Positions 50,490 through 60,640 are shown, counted from the stretch's first letter. The stretch: 64,000 nt of DNA from Bacteroidales bacterium (GCA_014800845.1 JAAVFJ010000009.1:62001-126000), one strand, 5' to 3'. Notes: generated by a model not told the origin, from the sequence alone. A program made the numbers and translations.

Positions 50490-51606
50490 TCGGGTCGAGC
50501 AGCATCATCCCCTCCTCGGTCAGGTGCAGTCTCCCCGCTTCATTTCTTAGCTGACCGCTGCGCAGATGCTTCTCTGCACGGCGCAACAGCCGGCGCTCCT
50601 CGTCGGCACCAAAGCGGGCGCGCAGCTGCTCCAGGTCTATGCCGGCAGCCATACGCAGACCGGTCATGATCAACTCCTCGCGCAGCTCCTCGTCTGATAG
50701 CCGCTCCTCCTGATAAAACTCCCCGGCCCCTTCGCCCCCATAATGCTCCAGATACCCCCGAAGGTCAGCCGTATTAGCCCGGCGCGTGCGCTCCCCGTCG
50801 TAGCTGTGCGCCCCGGGGCCGAGACCTAAATATGGGGTGCCGAGCCAGTAGGATGTGTTGTGGCGCGAATGGAAACCCGGGCGGGCATAATTGCTAATCT
50901 CGTAGTGCTCATAGCCGGCGCGCATCAGACTGTCGGTCAAGAGCTTATACATCTGCACATTCTGCTCCTCGGGCATCTCCTCCACGCGCCCCTGGCCGCG
51001 CATCACGCTCAGCGCCGTGCCCTCCTCCCACATCAACGTGTAGGCCGAGATATGCTCCGGCTCCAGCGCAAGGGCCTGCTCAAGAGTGTGTCGCCAGCTT
51101 TCCTGCGTCTGCCCCGGAAGCCCGAACATCAGGTCGATGCTCACATTGCCTATCTCGCGCAGCAGGGCGTAAGCCTGCAGCGCCTGCGCGGCGGTATGCC
51201 TGCGCCCCACGCGACGCAACTCCTCGTCGCTGAAGCTCTGAATCCCCATGCTCACGCGGTTCACCCCGCTGCGCTTCAGGCGCGCCACGAGCTCCCCGGT
51301 GACATCGTCAGGGTTCACCTCCACCGTAAACTCCCTCACCTGAGCGAAATCAATCATGCCGCGCAAGCCCTCCATCAGCCGCTCCCACTGCTCCGGCGGT
51401 AGCAGCGACGGCGTGCCCCCACCTATATATATAGTGGTGAAAACATCCTCGCGTGCGCCATTAAACTCCCCGCGCCGGCGCGCAAACTCCCGCAGCAGCG
51501 CCGCGACAAACTCCTGCCAGGGGGCATTGCGCGCCCCCAAGCTATAAAAATCGCAGTATACGCACTTGCGCTTGCAGAAGGGAATATGGATATAGAGGCC
51601 TTTCAC
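50470..51606 (-). CDS. hemW: HemW-like radical SAM heme chaperone
   Basis: About 378 residues from the GTG at 51606 (KGLYIHIPFCKRKCVYCDFY); a TTG at 51630 would add eight unlikely residues. Radical SAM CxxxCxxC as CKRKCVYC, then TTIYIGGGTPSLLPPEQWER, VEVNPDDVTGELVARL and SVDLMFGLPGQT-type phrase (IDLMFGLPGQTQESW). The HemW C-terminal region has NTSYWLGTPYLGLGPGAHSY. It is often annotated as oxygen-independent coproporphyrinogen oxidase. The short C-terminal HemN_C domain and the lack of the HemN-specific N-terminus favour HemW. Confidence 0.9.
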   Translation of the reverse strand: MKGLYIHIPFCKRKCVYCDFYSLGARNAPWQEFVAALLREFARRRGEFNGAREDVFTTIYIGGGTPSLLPPEQWERLMEGLRGMIDFAQVREFTVEVNPDDVTGELVARLKRSGVNRVSMGIQSFSDEELRRVGRRHTAAQALQAYALLREIGNVSIDLMFGLPGQTQESWRHTLEQALALEPEHISAYTLMWEEGTALSVMRGQGRVEEMPEEQNVQMYKLLTDSLMRAGYEHYEISNYARPGFHSRHNTSYWLGTPYLGLGPGAHSYDGERTRRANTADLRGYLEHYGGEGAGEFYQEERLSDEELREELIMTGLRMAAGIDLEQLRARFGADEERRLLRRAEKHLRSGQLRNEAGRLHLTEEGMMLLDPITVDLL

Positions 51607-51714
51607 ATAGTTAACAACGTATAAAATCAAATAGTATTATTGTAATAACTGTTAAATAGTATTAAATAACTCGATTTTTTATGTGTTATATAACATAGTT
51701 TAAAAAAATATTTG

Positions 51715-51797
51715 TACCTTTGCATTGAGTTTTTCATGGTATTAGATTTTAAGGTTAACACAATGGATTGGTTGTCGAGATGACAATCAATTTTTTT
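51715..51797 (+). ncRNA. Candidate small RNA with its own terminator
   Basis: TACCTTTG (-7) at 51715-51722 is followed about 40 bases later by a terminator hairpin: GATTGGTTGTC (51766-51776) with GACAATCAATT (51782-51792), then T to 51797. The transcript would be about 70 bases with no ORF. It lies in the 434-base gap between hemW and the first cargo gene and is not the promoter of either. The text TTTTTCATGGTATTAGATTT in it looks familiar from other Bacteroidales, which a search should test. Confidence 0.6.
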
Positions 51798-51915
51798 ATG
51801 TACCTACCCCAACCATCGACCCGCACTGTCCACGCCGCCACGATAAACACGCGGCGATGACGCGGCAATGAAGCAGGGGAAACACAGGGGGAAATTCCAA
51901 AAAATCCATAATTTT

Positions 51916-51946
51916 TTTGGTAGAATAATTCTTTTTTATACCTTTG
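51916..51946 (+). promoter_or_regulatory. Promoter of the T9SS cargo operon
   Basis: TTTG at 51916-51919, a 19-base spacer and TACCTTTG at 51939-51946. Leader about 90 bases to the ATG at 52041. Confidence 0.72.
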
Positions 51947-52040
51947 CGTGTTGATTTGTACCTAATTAAGTGGAAATCCATTTCTACACTTCAGCATCTA
52001 CCTAAAAGACCGCAAAAGAATACCGACATTTATCATATTC

Positions 52041-55000
52041 ATGAATAAATTATTACTCATCATAGCAGTTACGCTGACCCTGTTTTCGGTGTCGGCAGCG
52101 CAATCCTTACCCGCTGCCACAGCACAGCGTGTACAGCCTATTCACTCCGGAAAACCTGTCGGTAGCGCAACAGTCTGCAATAATCCCCGCGTGCGCAAGG
52201 GGGCTCCTTCACCCTTTGCCCCAGCCCTGAGCACACCGTTGCTGCAAAGCGTGGCCCGCGTGCCGCAGTTTGCCGCCGGGACTCTTCAGGCTAATCTGCT
52301 GGGTGTGGTTATCTACGATTCCGAACTTGAAAAAGTGGCCTACGGTTACCATGGCCTCTATGAGGTAGATGTCAATAGCCCCGCACCATTCATCGCGCTA
52401 TTTACCAACAGCTCAATATCTTTCGGTGCATTTGTGGCCGATGGCAAGCTTTACTGCCCCCACCTCGACACGCTGTCAGGCCTCGTCACCGGTGCCGGAA
52501 TGAATGTCTTTGACATGCAGACGGGGCTGCTGCTTGAGGAGATTGAGCAGATGCAGACTCGATTCGAGATTCTTACGGCCACTTACGTGCCGGCTATCTC
52601 CAAAGCCGTATGCTTCGTCAATGACCTCCAGACCCGTAAAGGCGCACTCGTAGCCCTCGACCTTAACGGACAATTCACTGAATTAAAGCAGCTCCCCGAC
52701 ATGGACTTCTACGGCGGCCTCACGATAGCTGACTCCGCTCTGCTCGGCCTCTCGGAAAGCGGCGCACTCTATCGCATTAACACCTCTGATTGGTCGGCCT
52801 CGCTCGTGGCTGACACCGGCATTGCGGGTTACTATGCCTCCGCCCTCGGCTATGATGAGAACAACAATGTGATTTACACCACTAACAGCCCGGCCGACGG
52901 ACAGTGCTCGTTCTTCACCATTAACCCCTCTACGGGCGAGGCCACCAAGCGCTTCGACTGGGGGCGCACAGTGGAATTCGGACTGCTTTACTCCCCTACC
53001 ATCTACACTGACAAAGCACCCGCGGCGCCTTCCGGCATCACGGCTGATTTCCCGCAGGGCTCGCTTCAGGGCAATCTTTCTTTTACGGCCCCCTCCACCA
53101 CCTTCGACGGCATGCCGGCCGATGGCTCTTTTAACTATTCCATCCTCGCTTATGGCAGCGAAGTAGCCACCGGGACAGCCACTTACGGGCAGGGCAAAGT
53201 AGCCGTGCCCCTCACTCTCCCCAGGGCCGGCACCGTCACTTTTGAAGTGACACTGAGCAACGAGGCCGGCAAAAGCCCTGCGGCTCGCCTCACCACTTAT
53301 GCCGGTCCCGACATCTGCGCTCCCCTCACCGGCCTCTCCCTGACCTACTCCGAGGGGGCTTTCCGACTGAGCTGGGATGAGCCCACAGGAATGAATGGCG
53401 GCTACCTCAACCCCGCGCAGGTGGCTTACCGCATAGAGCGCACCACCGCTGCCGGCACCGCCGTTGTGGCCACTGCCGCCACGGGCACTGCTTACGCTGA
53501 CACTTACCCCCTCACCCCCGGCTCCCCCGAATGGGCATATTACTCTGTGACCCCCACCTACGAGGGGCAGAGCTCCCCCGCCACAGAATCTGCCAAATAT
53601 GTGGCCGGTGAAGCCGCGCTCCCTTTCTCGGCTGACTTGTCTGATGTCAACTCGGCCAATCTGCTCACAGTGGTTGATGCAAACGCCGACGGCTCCACTT
53701 GGCGCTACACCCTTTCGGAGGGGATAGGAATCTTTGCGTATAACTACAGCAAGCAGAACGCTGCCGATGATTACCTTATTCTCCCGGCCGCCCACCTGCA
53801 GAAGGGAAAGCTCTACTTCCTTACATTCCAGGCAGGGTGCGCAGGCTCCTACACCGAGCGCATAGCCGCATACGCCGGCACAGCCCCCGGCCCGGAGGCC
53901 ATGACCGAAGTGATTCTGCAACCCACTGATATAGATGTGCCCGCCACTATTGCAGACGGCCAACCCGCAGGGCGCGAATTTACCTGCCGCTTCTCTCCCG
54001 AGGCCGACGGCACATACTATTTCGCCATCCGCGCATGCTCGGATGCCGACAAGAACCGACTCGGGGTGTTTGACATACACCTGTCGGCAGCTACCGGCTA
54101 CGATGCCCCCGCAGCCCCCACCGACCTCAGCCTCACTCCTGATGCTGACGGCGGCGAGAGCGTGACGATGAAATTCCGCGCCCCGGCGCTGACCATCGGC
54201 GGCAATCCTCTTGCTGCCCTCAGCCGAGTGGAAATCTACCGCGACGGCATCCTCGCTGCCACCCTCAAGCCGGCCATTGGTGCCGAGGTCACCTACGTGG
54301 ACACCGCCACCGGAAGCGGAGTGCATCACTACGAAGTAGTGCCCTTTAACGCCGAAGGGCGCGGACTCTCTGCCAAAGGCTCTGTCTACGCCGGCCTCTC
54401 TGTGCCCGCGCCCGTAGAGAATGCCTCCCTGACTCCGGGCGATGATTACGGCATGGTAAACCTCAGCTGGTCCCCGGTGACCAAAGACATCAACGGCAAG
54501 AACCTGAAGAAGGTGACCTACACTGTAGCAGTCTATGACTCAGGCCAATGGACACCTGCGGCTACCGGCATTACCGCCACCAAAGCACAGGTGCATATCT
54601 GCGCTGCCGATGCCACTCAAAGCTTCGCTCAGATAGCCATATTCGCTGTCAACGAGCAGGGAAGCGGAGAGGGCTACAATCCCGGCCTCATCCCTGTGGG
54701 CAAACCTTACTCCATGCCTTTCTGCGAAAGCTTCACGTTCAGCACCATAATCGGACAGAGCGTGTCGGGCAACAGTGCCAAATGGTCTCCCTGCACCGAT
54801 GCCTCTTACGCAGACATCTCAAGCCAGGATGCCGACGGCGCCTTCTTAGCCTTCATTGGTGAAAACACCAACGATTCAGGCCGCATCTTCACAGGCCGCA
54901 TACTCCTGGATGACTCTCAGACCAACCCCACGGCAATCTTTTATTACTATTGCTTCCGCAAAGATGACCGCAATACGCTGCAACTGCTCGTAAACGACGG

Positions 55001-56549
55001 CTCGGGCTTCAAGAAAGCCGGCAACCCCGTGACCATAGGCAGCGGCATCGCAGGCAACTGGAACCGTGTGGCTGTGCCCCTCTCGGAATACAAAGGTCAG
55101 GCACTGCAACTGGCCCTTGACGCTACCTGCGCGAACTTCAGCGAAATAATCATCGACAACCTGCGTCTGGAGAATCTCTTTGACCACGACGCGGCTGTGG
55201 ACCTTGCAGTGCCCGCCACCGTGGAGGCCGGCAAGCCCATGACCGCCACCGCAATAGCCACAAACAACGGCAGCGCCACGCTGGAGTCATACAGCGTGGA
55301 CCTGATAGTAGACGACGCTGTAGTGGCCCACGCCTCTGGCACCGACCTGCGTAGCGGCGCCTCTGCTCCCCACACCTTCACCTTCACAGTGCCCGAACTG
55401 TCGGCTGAAACCCTCAGCGTCTGGGCACGCATCAATGTGGGCGCTGACAGCGACTGGAGCAACAACGCCACGCCGCGCCAGCAGGTCTACGTCCTCCTGC
55501 CCGACTTCCCCGCCGTGATTGACCTTAAGGCTGAGGGGGCTGACGGCAGCGTGACTCTAAGCTGGAGTACCCCCGACTACTCTAACTATCAGGCACCCGT
55601 GACCGACAGCTTCGAGGCCTACGACAGCTTCGCCACAATGCGCGGCGGCTTCACCGGCGACTGGACATTCCTGGACCGCGACGGCCACTTTATAGGCAGC
55701 ATCAACGGAGTGGACCTCCCCAATGTGCCATTCAACGAGCGCCAGTCATTCTTCGTGCTTGACAACAGCATAAGCGCCATCCGTGACTGCTCATATCCCG
55801 CCTCATTCGGCTGCCACTCCGGCAATCAGTGCCTGGCAGCACTCTATAACTACAACCTGGCACAGTGCGACGACTGGGCCATATCCCCCGAGCTCAACGG
55901 CGCCGCACAGTTCATCTCTTTCTACGCCCGCTCCTATAGCTCCGAGTATCCCGAGACACTCGAAGTGCTCTACTCCTCCACTGACCGGGAGCCGGAGAGC
56001 TTCAAGTCCGTAGCCACCTTCCCCGGCATCAGCACCGATGCCGACTTCGGCTGGACGCGCTACGAGTTCCGTGTGCCGCAGGGTGCCCGCTACTTCGCAA
56101 TACGCTTCATCAGCGCCGACACCTTCATGGTGATGGTCGATGATGTCACCTACACCGGCAAGGAGAGCTCACCGCTCACCCTGCTCGGCTACAACGTCTA
56201 CTGCGACGGCGTGAAGCTCAACACCACCCCGCTGCAGACTGCTACTTTCACTCATACCCCCACGGCAGAGAAACCCGTGTATCACGTCACTGCCCTCTAC
56301 GAAGCCGGCGAATCACGTGCCTCTAACGCCGTCTACCCCTACGGCTCCGGCCTATCCGAAATCCTCACCGGGCTGCGCGTGAGCGGCCTGCATGGTGCGA
56401 TAGCCATAGAGGGCGCTGCCGGCCCTGTGCAGATTGCCGACGCACAGGGGCGCGTAATCCACCGAGGCGGGGGTGGGCACATCCCGGCAGCCCCCGGTGC
56501 ATACATAGTCACCTGCGGGCGCACCGTAGTTAAAGTAATCGTAAAATAA
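52041..56549 (+). CDS. Large T9SS cargo protein with Fn3-like, choice-of-anchor J and CARDB-like domains
   Basis: 1502 residues. Signal peptide 1-20 (LLLIIAVTLTLFSVSAAQS). A propeller-like region covers about 80-330. Fibronectin-III-like modules follow (from KAPAAPSGITADF and again after APAAPTDLSLTP). Jelly-roll choice-of-anchor J domains come with the block SGRIFTGRILLDDSQTNPTA. Then a CARDB-like segment (AVPATVEAGKPMTATAIATN) and another anchor-J domain (SFEAYDSFATMRGGFTGDWT). The last ~75 residues look like a T9SS sorting signal: IQ-like VQIADAQGRVIHRGG, then GAYIVTCGRTVVKVIV. Probably an exported surface adhesin or glycan binder; the ligand is unknown. Confidence 0.85.
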   Translation: MNKLLLIIAVTLTLFSVSAAQSLPAATAQRVQPIHSGKPVGSATVCNNPRVRKGAPSPFAPALSTPLLQSVARVPQFAAGTLQANLLGVVIYDSELEKVAYGYHGLYEVDVNSPAPFIALFTNSSISFGAFVADGKLYCPHLDTLSGLVTGAGMNVFDMQTGLLLEEIEQMQTRFEILTATYVPAISKAVCFVNDLQTRKGALVALDLNGQFTELKQLPDMDFYGGLTIADSALLGLSESGALYRINTSDWSASLVADTGIAGYYASALGYDENNNVIYTTNSPADGQCSFFTINPSTGEATKRFDWGRTVEFGLLYSPTIYTDKAPAAPSGITADFPQGSLQGNLSFTAPSTTFDGMPADGSFNYSILAYGSEVATGTATYGQGKVAVPLTLPRAGTVTFEVTLSNEAGKSPAARLTTYAGPDICAPLTGLSLTYSEGAFRLSWDEPTGMNGGYLNPAQVAYRIERTTAAGTAVVATAATGTAYADTYPLTPGSPEWAYYSVTPTYEGQSSPATESAKYVAGEAALPFSADLSDVNSANLLTVVDANADGSTWRYTLSEGIGIFAYNYSKQNAADDYLILPAAHLQKGKLYFLTFQAGCAGSYTERIAAYAGTAPGPEAMTEVILQPTDIDVPATIADGQPAGREFTCRFSPEADGTYYFAIRACSDADKNRLGVFDIHLSAATGYDAPAAPTDLSLTPDADGGESVTMKFRAPALTIGGNPLAALSRVEIYRDGILAATLKPAIGAEVTYVDTATGSGVHHYEVVPFNAEGRGLSAKGSVYAGLSVPAPVENASLTPGDDYGMVNLSWSPVTKDINGKNLKKVTYTVAVYDSGQWTPAATGITATKAQVHICAADATQSFAQIAIFAVNEQGSGEGYNPGLIPVGKPYSMPFCESFTFSTIIGQSVSGNSAKWSPCTDASYADISSQDADGAFLAFIGENTNDSGRIFTGRILLDDSQTNPTAIFYYYCFRKDDRNTLQLLVNDGSGFKKAGNPVTIGSGIAGNWNRVAVPLSEYKGQALQLALDATCANFSEIIIDNLRLENLFDHDAAVDLAVPATVEAGKPMTATAIATNNGSATLESYSVDLIVDDAVVAHASGTDLRSGASAPHTFTFTVPELSAETLSVWARINVGADSDWSNNATPRQQVYVLLPDFPAVIDLKAEGADGSVTLSWSTPDYSNYQAPVTDSFEAYDSFATMRGGFTGDWTFLDRDGHFIGSINGVDLPNVPFNERQSFFVLDNSISAIRDCSYPASFGCHSGNQCLAALYNYNLAQCDDWAISPELNGAAQFISFYARSYSSEYPETLEVLYSSTDREPESFKSVATFPGISTDADFGWTRYEFRVPQGARYFAIRFISADTFMVMVDDVTYTGKESSPLTLLGYNVYCDGVKLNTTPLQTATFTHTPTAEKPVYHVTALYEAGESRASNAVYPYGSGLSEILTGLRVSGLHGAIAIEGAAGPVQIADAQGRVIHRGGGGHIPAAPGAYIVTCGRTVVKVIVK

Positions 56550-56584
56550 AAACTCTGTCCTCACGTTTTCTCCTCACACTCCTG

Positions 56585-58993
56585 ATGAAACATTTACTAC
56601 CAAAATCAATTTTTATGAGACAACAACTGTTTACACTGCTTGCAGCCACGGCTCTGACCGCCGGCTGTGCATTCGCAGCTCCCGGTGACCGAGTGACCGG
56701 CATCCCCGAGTCACCCTTCTCCATCCCCCGTGTGAGCGCCATCAAGGGCACCCCGCTGCCCTCCATCAGCAAAGCGCCCTCACTCGCCGAGGCCACCGCT
56801 GAGGATGTGCCCTGCGCCGTTGAGAGCATGATTTGGGAAACCGGTGCCGACTACGGTGAGGTGAAACTCACCTGGTCACCCGTAACCAAAATGACCTCAG
56901 GTGCTGACGTTCCCGCTAACCTCACCTACACCATCTGTGAGCTTACTCTCAACGGTATCGAACCCGTGAAGGAGGGCATCACCGGCACCACCACCACCCT
57001 GCGCGTATGCGAGCCCACCGCTCAGCAAGGCTTCGTAATGTATGCCGTCTACGCCGTTGTCCCCGCCTCCGAAGGCTCCTCTGAGCTTATCTCCGACGGT
57101 GGCGCTTACACCGGCATGGTACCCGTAGGCCAGCCCGAATCCATGCCCTGGAACGAGAGCTTCCTCTTTGACCACATCCTCGGCCAGGAGAACATGGCCG
57201 GCGACGGCGAATGGGTGCCTATGGATGACTCTTGGGTAGCCAGCCAGGATGGTGACGGCGCTTACATGCTCTTCATGGCTAATCAGCCCGGCGACATGGC
57301 CCGCATCTTCACCGGACGCATACATGTCGACGAGAATGTGCTGAATCCCACATTCTCTTACTGGTACTACAACATGTCGCAGGTGGACTCCTACGGCCAG
57401 CCCGTGGCTGACACCAACTCAATCCAGGTGCTCATCAACGACGGCTCCGGCTTCAAGAAAGTAGGCGAAGCCACTGAGCCCGGCAAAGGCAATCTCGACG
57501 CCTGGAACCGCGCAGCTGTGTCTCTGGAAGCCTACAAGGGCAAGGATGTGCAGATTGCTATCCAGGTAGTGGCAATCAGCAGCAGCTACATCTTCCTCGA
57601 CAATATGGAGGTGAAGGGTTCTCATCCCAACGACCTCACTGTGTCAGTCTTCTGCAACCAGACACGTGTAGCCCCCGGCGACTTCCTGACCATCAACGCC
57701 GCTGTCGACAACTTCGGCGCAAACGAAGCCTCTGCCTACACCGTGACCTTCATGGCCGACGGCGCCAACATCGGCGTGATGAACGGTCCCAAGATTGCAG
57801 CCGGTGCCTCAGGCCAGGTTAAGTGGCAATACACTGTGCCTAACACAGTAGGCGAGACCCTTGAGCTTTCAGCCAAGGTTGAAATCGCCGACGACGGCGA
57901 CCCGAGCAATGACGTGGCAGCCCCCATCACTATCGCCGTGAAGCTCCCCAACTTCCCCGCTGTAAGCAACCTGAACTGGAATGTGGAAAATGACGGCTCT
58001 GCCCTCACACTCAATTGGAACGAACCCTCCTACGACGGCATCTCTACCAAATACACCGAAGACTTCGAGGAATTCGACTCCTTCGCTACCACCGATCAGG
58101 GCTACAAGGGTAACTGGACCTTTGTAGACCGCGACGGCGGCGGCGCAGGTGGCATGGAAGGTTTCGACTATCCCAACGTGCCCAAGATGTCAAAGCAGTC
58201 ATGGATCGTGTGCGACCACACCTGGGAAGTATGCACCCGCTCTGAATACACCACCCACTCCGGCAACCAGATGCTGATGGGTCTCTACAACGCCAACAAG
58301 GTGGCCAACGATGACTGGGCTATCTCACCCGCCCTCTCCGGCAACCAGCAGACCATCTCATTCTTCGCCCGCCCCTACGACGAGGAATTCACTCCCGAGA
58401 TTGTCGACGTGATGATTTCATCTACCGACGATGACCCCGCTAACTTCACTCTGCTCAAGACCTTCAGAATCGAGGGTGACTACCGCAGAATCTGGACCGA
58501 GTGTGAGGCTGTGCTCCCCGCCGGCACCAAGTACTTCGCTCTGCGCTACCGCAGCACCTATCAGTTCATCCTGTTCATCGACGACGTGACCTACGAGCCC
58601 GCCGGCGCCGAGGACCTCGAGCTGCTGGGCTACAACGTGTACTGCAACGACAAGAAGCTCAACGACACCCCCGTAGTTGAACGCAAGTATGAGGTGAAGA
58701 ACCCCGCCGACGAGGCTGAGTATGCTGTGACCGCAGTCTACGCTCAGGGTGAATCACGCGCTTCAAGCAAGGTTAAGCCCATCTCTTCAGGCGTGGAGAG
58801 CGTTGACGCCGCTTCAGTAATCGTACGCACCGGCGCAGGCGTAATCCTCGTGGCCGGCACCGACGAGAACGCAAGCGTATATGACCTGCAGGGCCGCATG
58901 GTCTACAACGGCAAGCCCGGTGTGATCGACGTAGCTTCAGGCGCCTACATCGTGCGCGTGGCAGGCAAGTCCTGGAAAGTGCTCGTGCACTAA
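56585..58993 (+). CDS. T9SS cargo protein, shorter paralogue
   Basis: 802 residues from the ATG at 56585; the ATG at 56615 gives a more compact signal peptide. The signal ends LTAGCAFA-A. Cleavage after AFA fits a T9SS cargo, though TAG-C could act as a lipobox. The domain order repeats the C-terminal half of the preceding protein: an anchor-J block (ARIFTGRIHVDENVLNPTFS), CARDB-like (NQTRVAPGDFLTINAAVDNF), a second anchor-J (FEEFDSFATTDQGYKGNWTF), Fn3-like, and a sorting domain with SVYDLQGRMVYNG and ASGAYIVRVAGKSWKVLVH. It lies 35 bases downstream, so the two are co-transcribed tandem duplicates. Confidence 0.85.
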   Translation: MKHLLPKSIFMRQQLFTLLAATALTAGCAFAAPGDRVTGIPESPFSIPRVSAIKGTPLPSISKAPSLAEATAEDVPCAVESMIWETGADYGEVKLTWSPVTKMTSGADVPANLTYTICELTLNGIEPVKEGITGTTTTLRVCEPTAQQGFVMYAVYAVVPASEGSSELISDGGAYTGMVPVGQPESMPWNESFLFDHILGQENMAGDGEWVPMDDSWVASQDGDGAYMLFMANQPGDMARIFTGRIHVDENVLNPTFSYWYYNMSQVDSYGQPVADTNSIQVLINDGSGFKKVGEATEPGKGNLDAWNRAAVSLEAYKGKDVQIAIQVVAISSSYIFLDNMEVKGSHPNDLTVSVFCNQTRVAPGDFLTINAAVDNFGANEASAYTVTFMADGANIGVMNGPKIAAGASGQVKWQYTVPNTVGETLELSAKVEIADDGDPSNDVAAPITIAVKLPNFPAVSNLNWNVENDGSALTLNWNEPSYDGISTKYTEDFEEFDSFATTDQGYKGNWTFVDRDGGGAGGMEGFDYPNVPKMSKQSWIVCDHTWEVCTRSEYTTHSGNQMLMGLYNANKVANDDWAISPALSGNQQTISFFARPYDEEFTPEIVDVMISSTDDDPANFTLLKTFRIEGDYRRIWTECEAVLPAGTKYFALRYRSTYQFILFIDDVTYEPAGAEDLELLGYNVYCNDKKLNDTPVVERKYEVKNPADEAEYAVTAVYAQGESRASSKVKPISSGVESVDAASVIVRTGAGVILVAGTDENASVYDLQGRMVYNGKPGVIDVASGAYIVRVAGKSWKVLVH

Positions 58994-59020
58994 TCAGGCC
59001 TACGCAATACCATGATTATT

Positions 59021-59061
59021 AGAGGGGTGTGAGCTGCGGCTCACACCCCTCTAATCTTTTT
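59021..59061 (+). terminator. Terminator of the cargo operon
   Basis: A perfect 14-bp stem (59021-59034 with 59039-59052) with loop TGCG, then AATCTTTTT. Confidence 0.88.
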
Positions 59062-59093
59062 ACAGGCCGCAGGCGCTCAATAGCGGTGAAAAA

Positions 59094-59125
59094 TTTGTCA
59101 CGTTCGGAAATATTACTTAATTTTG
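59094..59125 (+). promoter_or_regulatory. Promoter of mgtE
   Basis: TTTG at 59094-59097, a 20-base spacer and TAATTTTG at 59118-59125; leader about 20 bases. Confidence 0.75.
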
Positions 59126-59148
59126 TAAGGATATAAAGTTGTTAATAT

Positions 59149-60522
59149 ATGAAGGAGTTTACTGACGAAGACATCGAGCGCATAGAGCAAGCCATTGATG
59201 AAAAGGATGAGGCACTGGCGCGTGTAGAGCTTACCGACCTGCACCCCGCCGACATAGCGGAGCTGTTTCGCACACTCAACCTGCGTCAGGCCGAGTGGCT
59301 CTTTTCATTGCTTCCCGACAATGAGACTAAGGCCGACGTCCTCATGGAGCTCGATGAGGATGACCGCCGCAAACTCCTGGAGGGGATGGACCCCGAGCAG
59401 ATCGGCCACTTCATTGACCTGCTCGACACGGACGATGCCGTGGACCTCATTCAGGAACTCGACAAGGAGGACCGCGAGGAGGTAATCTCACACATAGACG
59501 ACATGGAGCAGGCCGGCAACATCGTGGACCTGCTGCAATATGACGAGGACACTGCCGGCGGCCTTATGGCCACCGAGATGATTGTGGTCAACGAAAACTG
59601 GAGCATGCCCCGCTGCATCAAGGAGATGAGGTCGCAGGCCGAGGAGCTCGACGATATTTATAACATCTACGTCATTGACGACGACGAGCGCCTGAAAGGC
59701 ATCCTCCCGCTCAAGCGCATGATTACCGACCCCTCGGTGAGCAAAATCAAGCGCGTGATGGAGGTGGACCCCATGTGCGCCCACACCGACACCCCCATCG
59801 ATGACCTGGCCCTGGACTTCGAAAAGTATGACCTTGTGGCCATGCCGGTGGTAGACAGCATAGGGCGCCTGGTGGGGCAAATCACCGTGGACGACGTGAT
59901 GGACGAGGTGCGCGAACAGAGCGAACGCGACTATCAGCTCGCCTCAGGTATCGCATCGGACATAGACGCAGACGACAACATCCTGCATCAGACGCGCGCC
60001 CGCATCCCCTGGCTCCTCATCGGCATAGCGTCGGGCATCGTGGCGTCGCTCATCCTCACCGGTTTCGAAAGCCAGCTGGCCGCCGTCACCACCCTTGCGC
60101 TCTTCATCCCCATCATTGGTGGCACGGGGGGCAACGTGGGTGTGCAGGCTTCAGCCATAGTGGTACAGGGTCTGGCCAACGGCACTCTCGACATCAAGGA
60201 ATTCGGACGCCAGATGGGCAAGGAGGTCTGCATAGGCCTGCTCAACGCCACGATAATGGCCAGCGTCATATTCGTCTACAACCTCATAATGATTCCCGGC
60301 GAGTTTGCCGTGACTATCTCGGTGGCTACCAGCCTGTTTATAGTCGTCATGTTCGCCACGATTCTGGGCACGGTGGTGCCCCTCACGCTTGAGAAAATCC
60401 ACATAAACCCGGCGCTCGCCACCGGGCCGTTCATTCAGATAAGCAACGATATAGTCGGCCTGATTATCTACGTGAATATCTCCACCTGGTTCCTTAAAAT
60501 CTTCGGAGGAGTGACTATCTGA
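59149..60522 (+). CDS. mgtE: Magnesium transporter MgtE
   Basis: 457 residues. An acidic MgtE_N superhelix (about 10-130, rich in Asp and Glu, with ELHPADIAELF-like LTDLHPADIAELFRTLN). Two CBS domains (about 135-255: MATEMIVVNENWSMPRC and the second near DDLALDFEKYDLVAMPVVDS). Then five membrane helices starting RIPWLLIGIASGIVASLILT with GGTGGNVGVQASAIVVQGLA. The cytoplasmic domains sense Mg2+ and close the pore. Own promoter, monocistronic. Confidence 0.95.
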   Translation: MKEFTDEDIERIEQAIDEKDEALARVELTDLHPADIAELFRTLNLRQAEWLFSLLPDNETKADVLMELDEDDRRKLLEGMDPEQIGHFIDLLDTDDAVDLIQELDKEDREEVISHIDDMEQAGNIVDLLQYDEDTAGGLMATEMIVVNENWSMPRCIKEMRSQAEELDDIYNIYVIDDDERLKGILPLKRMITDPSVSKIKRVMEVDPMCAHTDTPIDDLALDFEKYDLVAMPVVDSIGRLVGQITVDDVMDEVREQSERDYQLASGIASDIDADDNILHQTRARIPWLLIGIASGIVASLILTGFESQLAAVTTLALFIPIIGGTGGNVGVQASAIVVQGLANGTLDIKEFGRQMGKEVCIGLLNATIMASVIFVYNLIMIPGEFAVTISVATSLFIVVMFATILGTVVPLTLEKIHINPALATGPFIQISNDIVGLIIYVNISTWFLKIFGGVTI

Positions 60523-60594
60523 GGCGGCTGATCACCTCGTTGTTTTTAACATGCGTTAACCCCGTTGTGCCCCATGTCGGCACACCCCGCATCG

Positions 60595-60602
60595 TAACTT
60601 TG
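60595..60602 (+). promoter_or_regulatory. -7 element of recA
   Basis: TAACTTTG, 38 bases before the recA ATG. No TTTG/TTG at the expected -33 position. No LexA box was recognised, but the Bacteroidales SOS operator is not known to me. Confidence 0.55.
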
Positions 60603-60640
60603 CATCATCTTAAGAATAAAATTAAACACAACATACTCTC

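Noticed and set aside
52683-54329. 548-codon open frame antisense to the large cargo gene
   Set aside because: Gly/Val/Ala-rich shadow with no domain, signal or promoter; the plus frame has a signal peptide and known domains.
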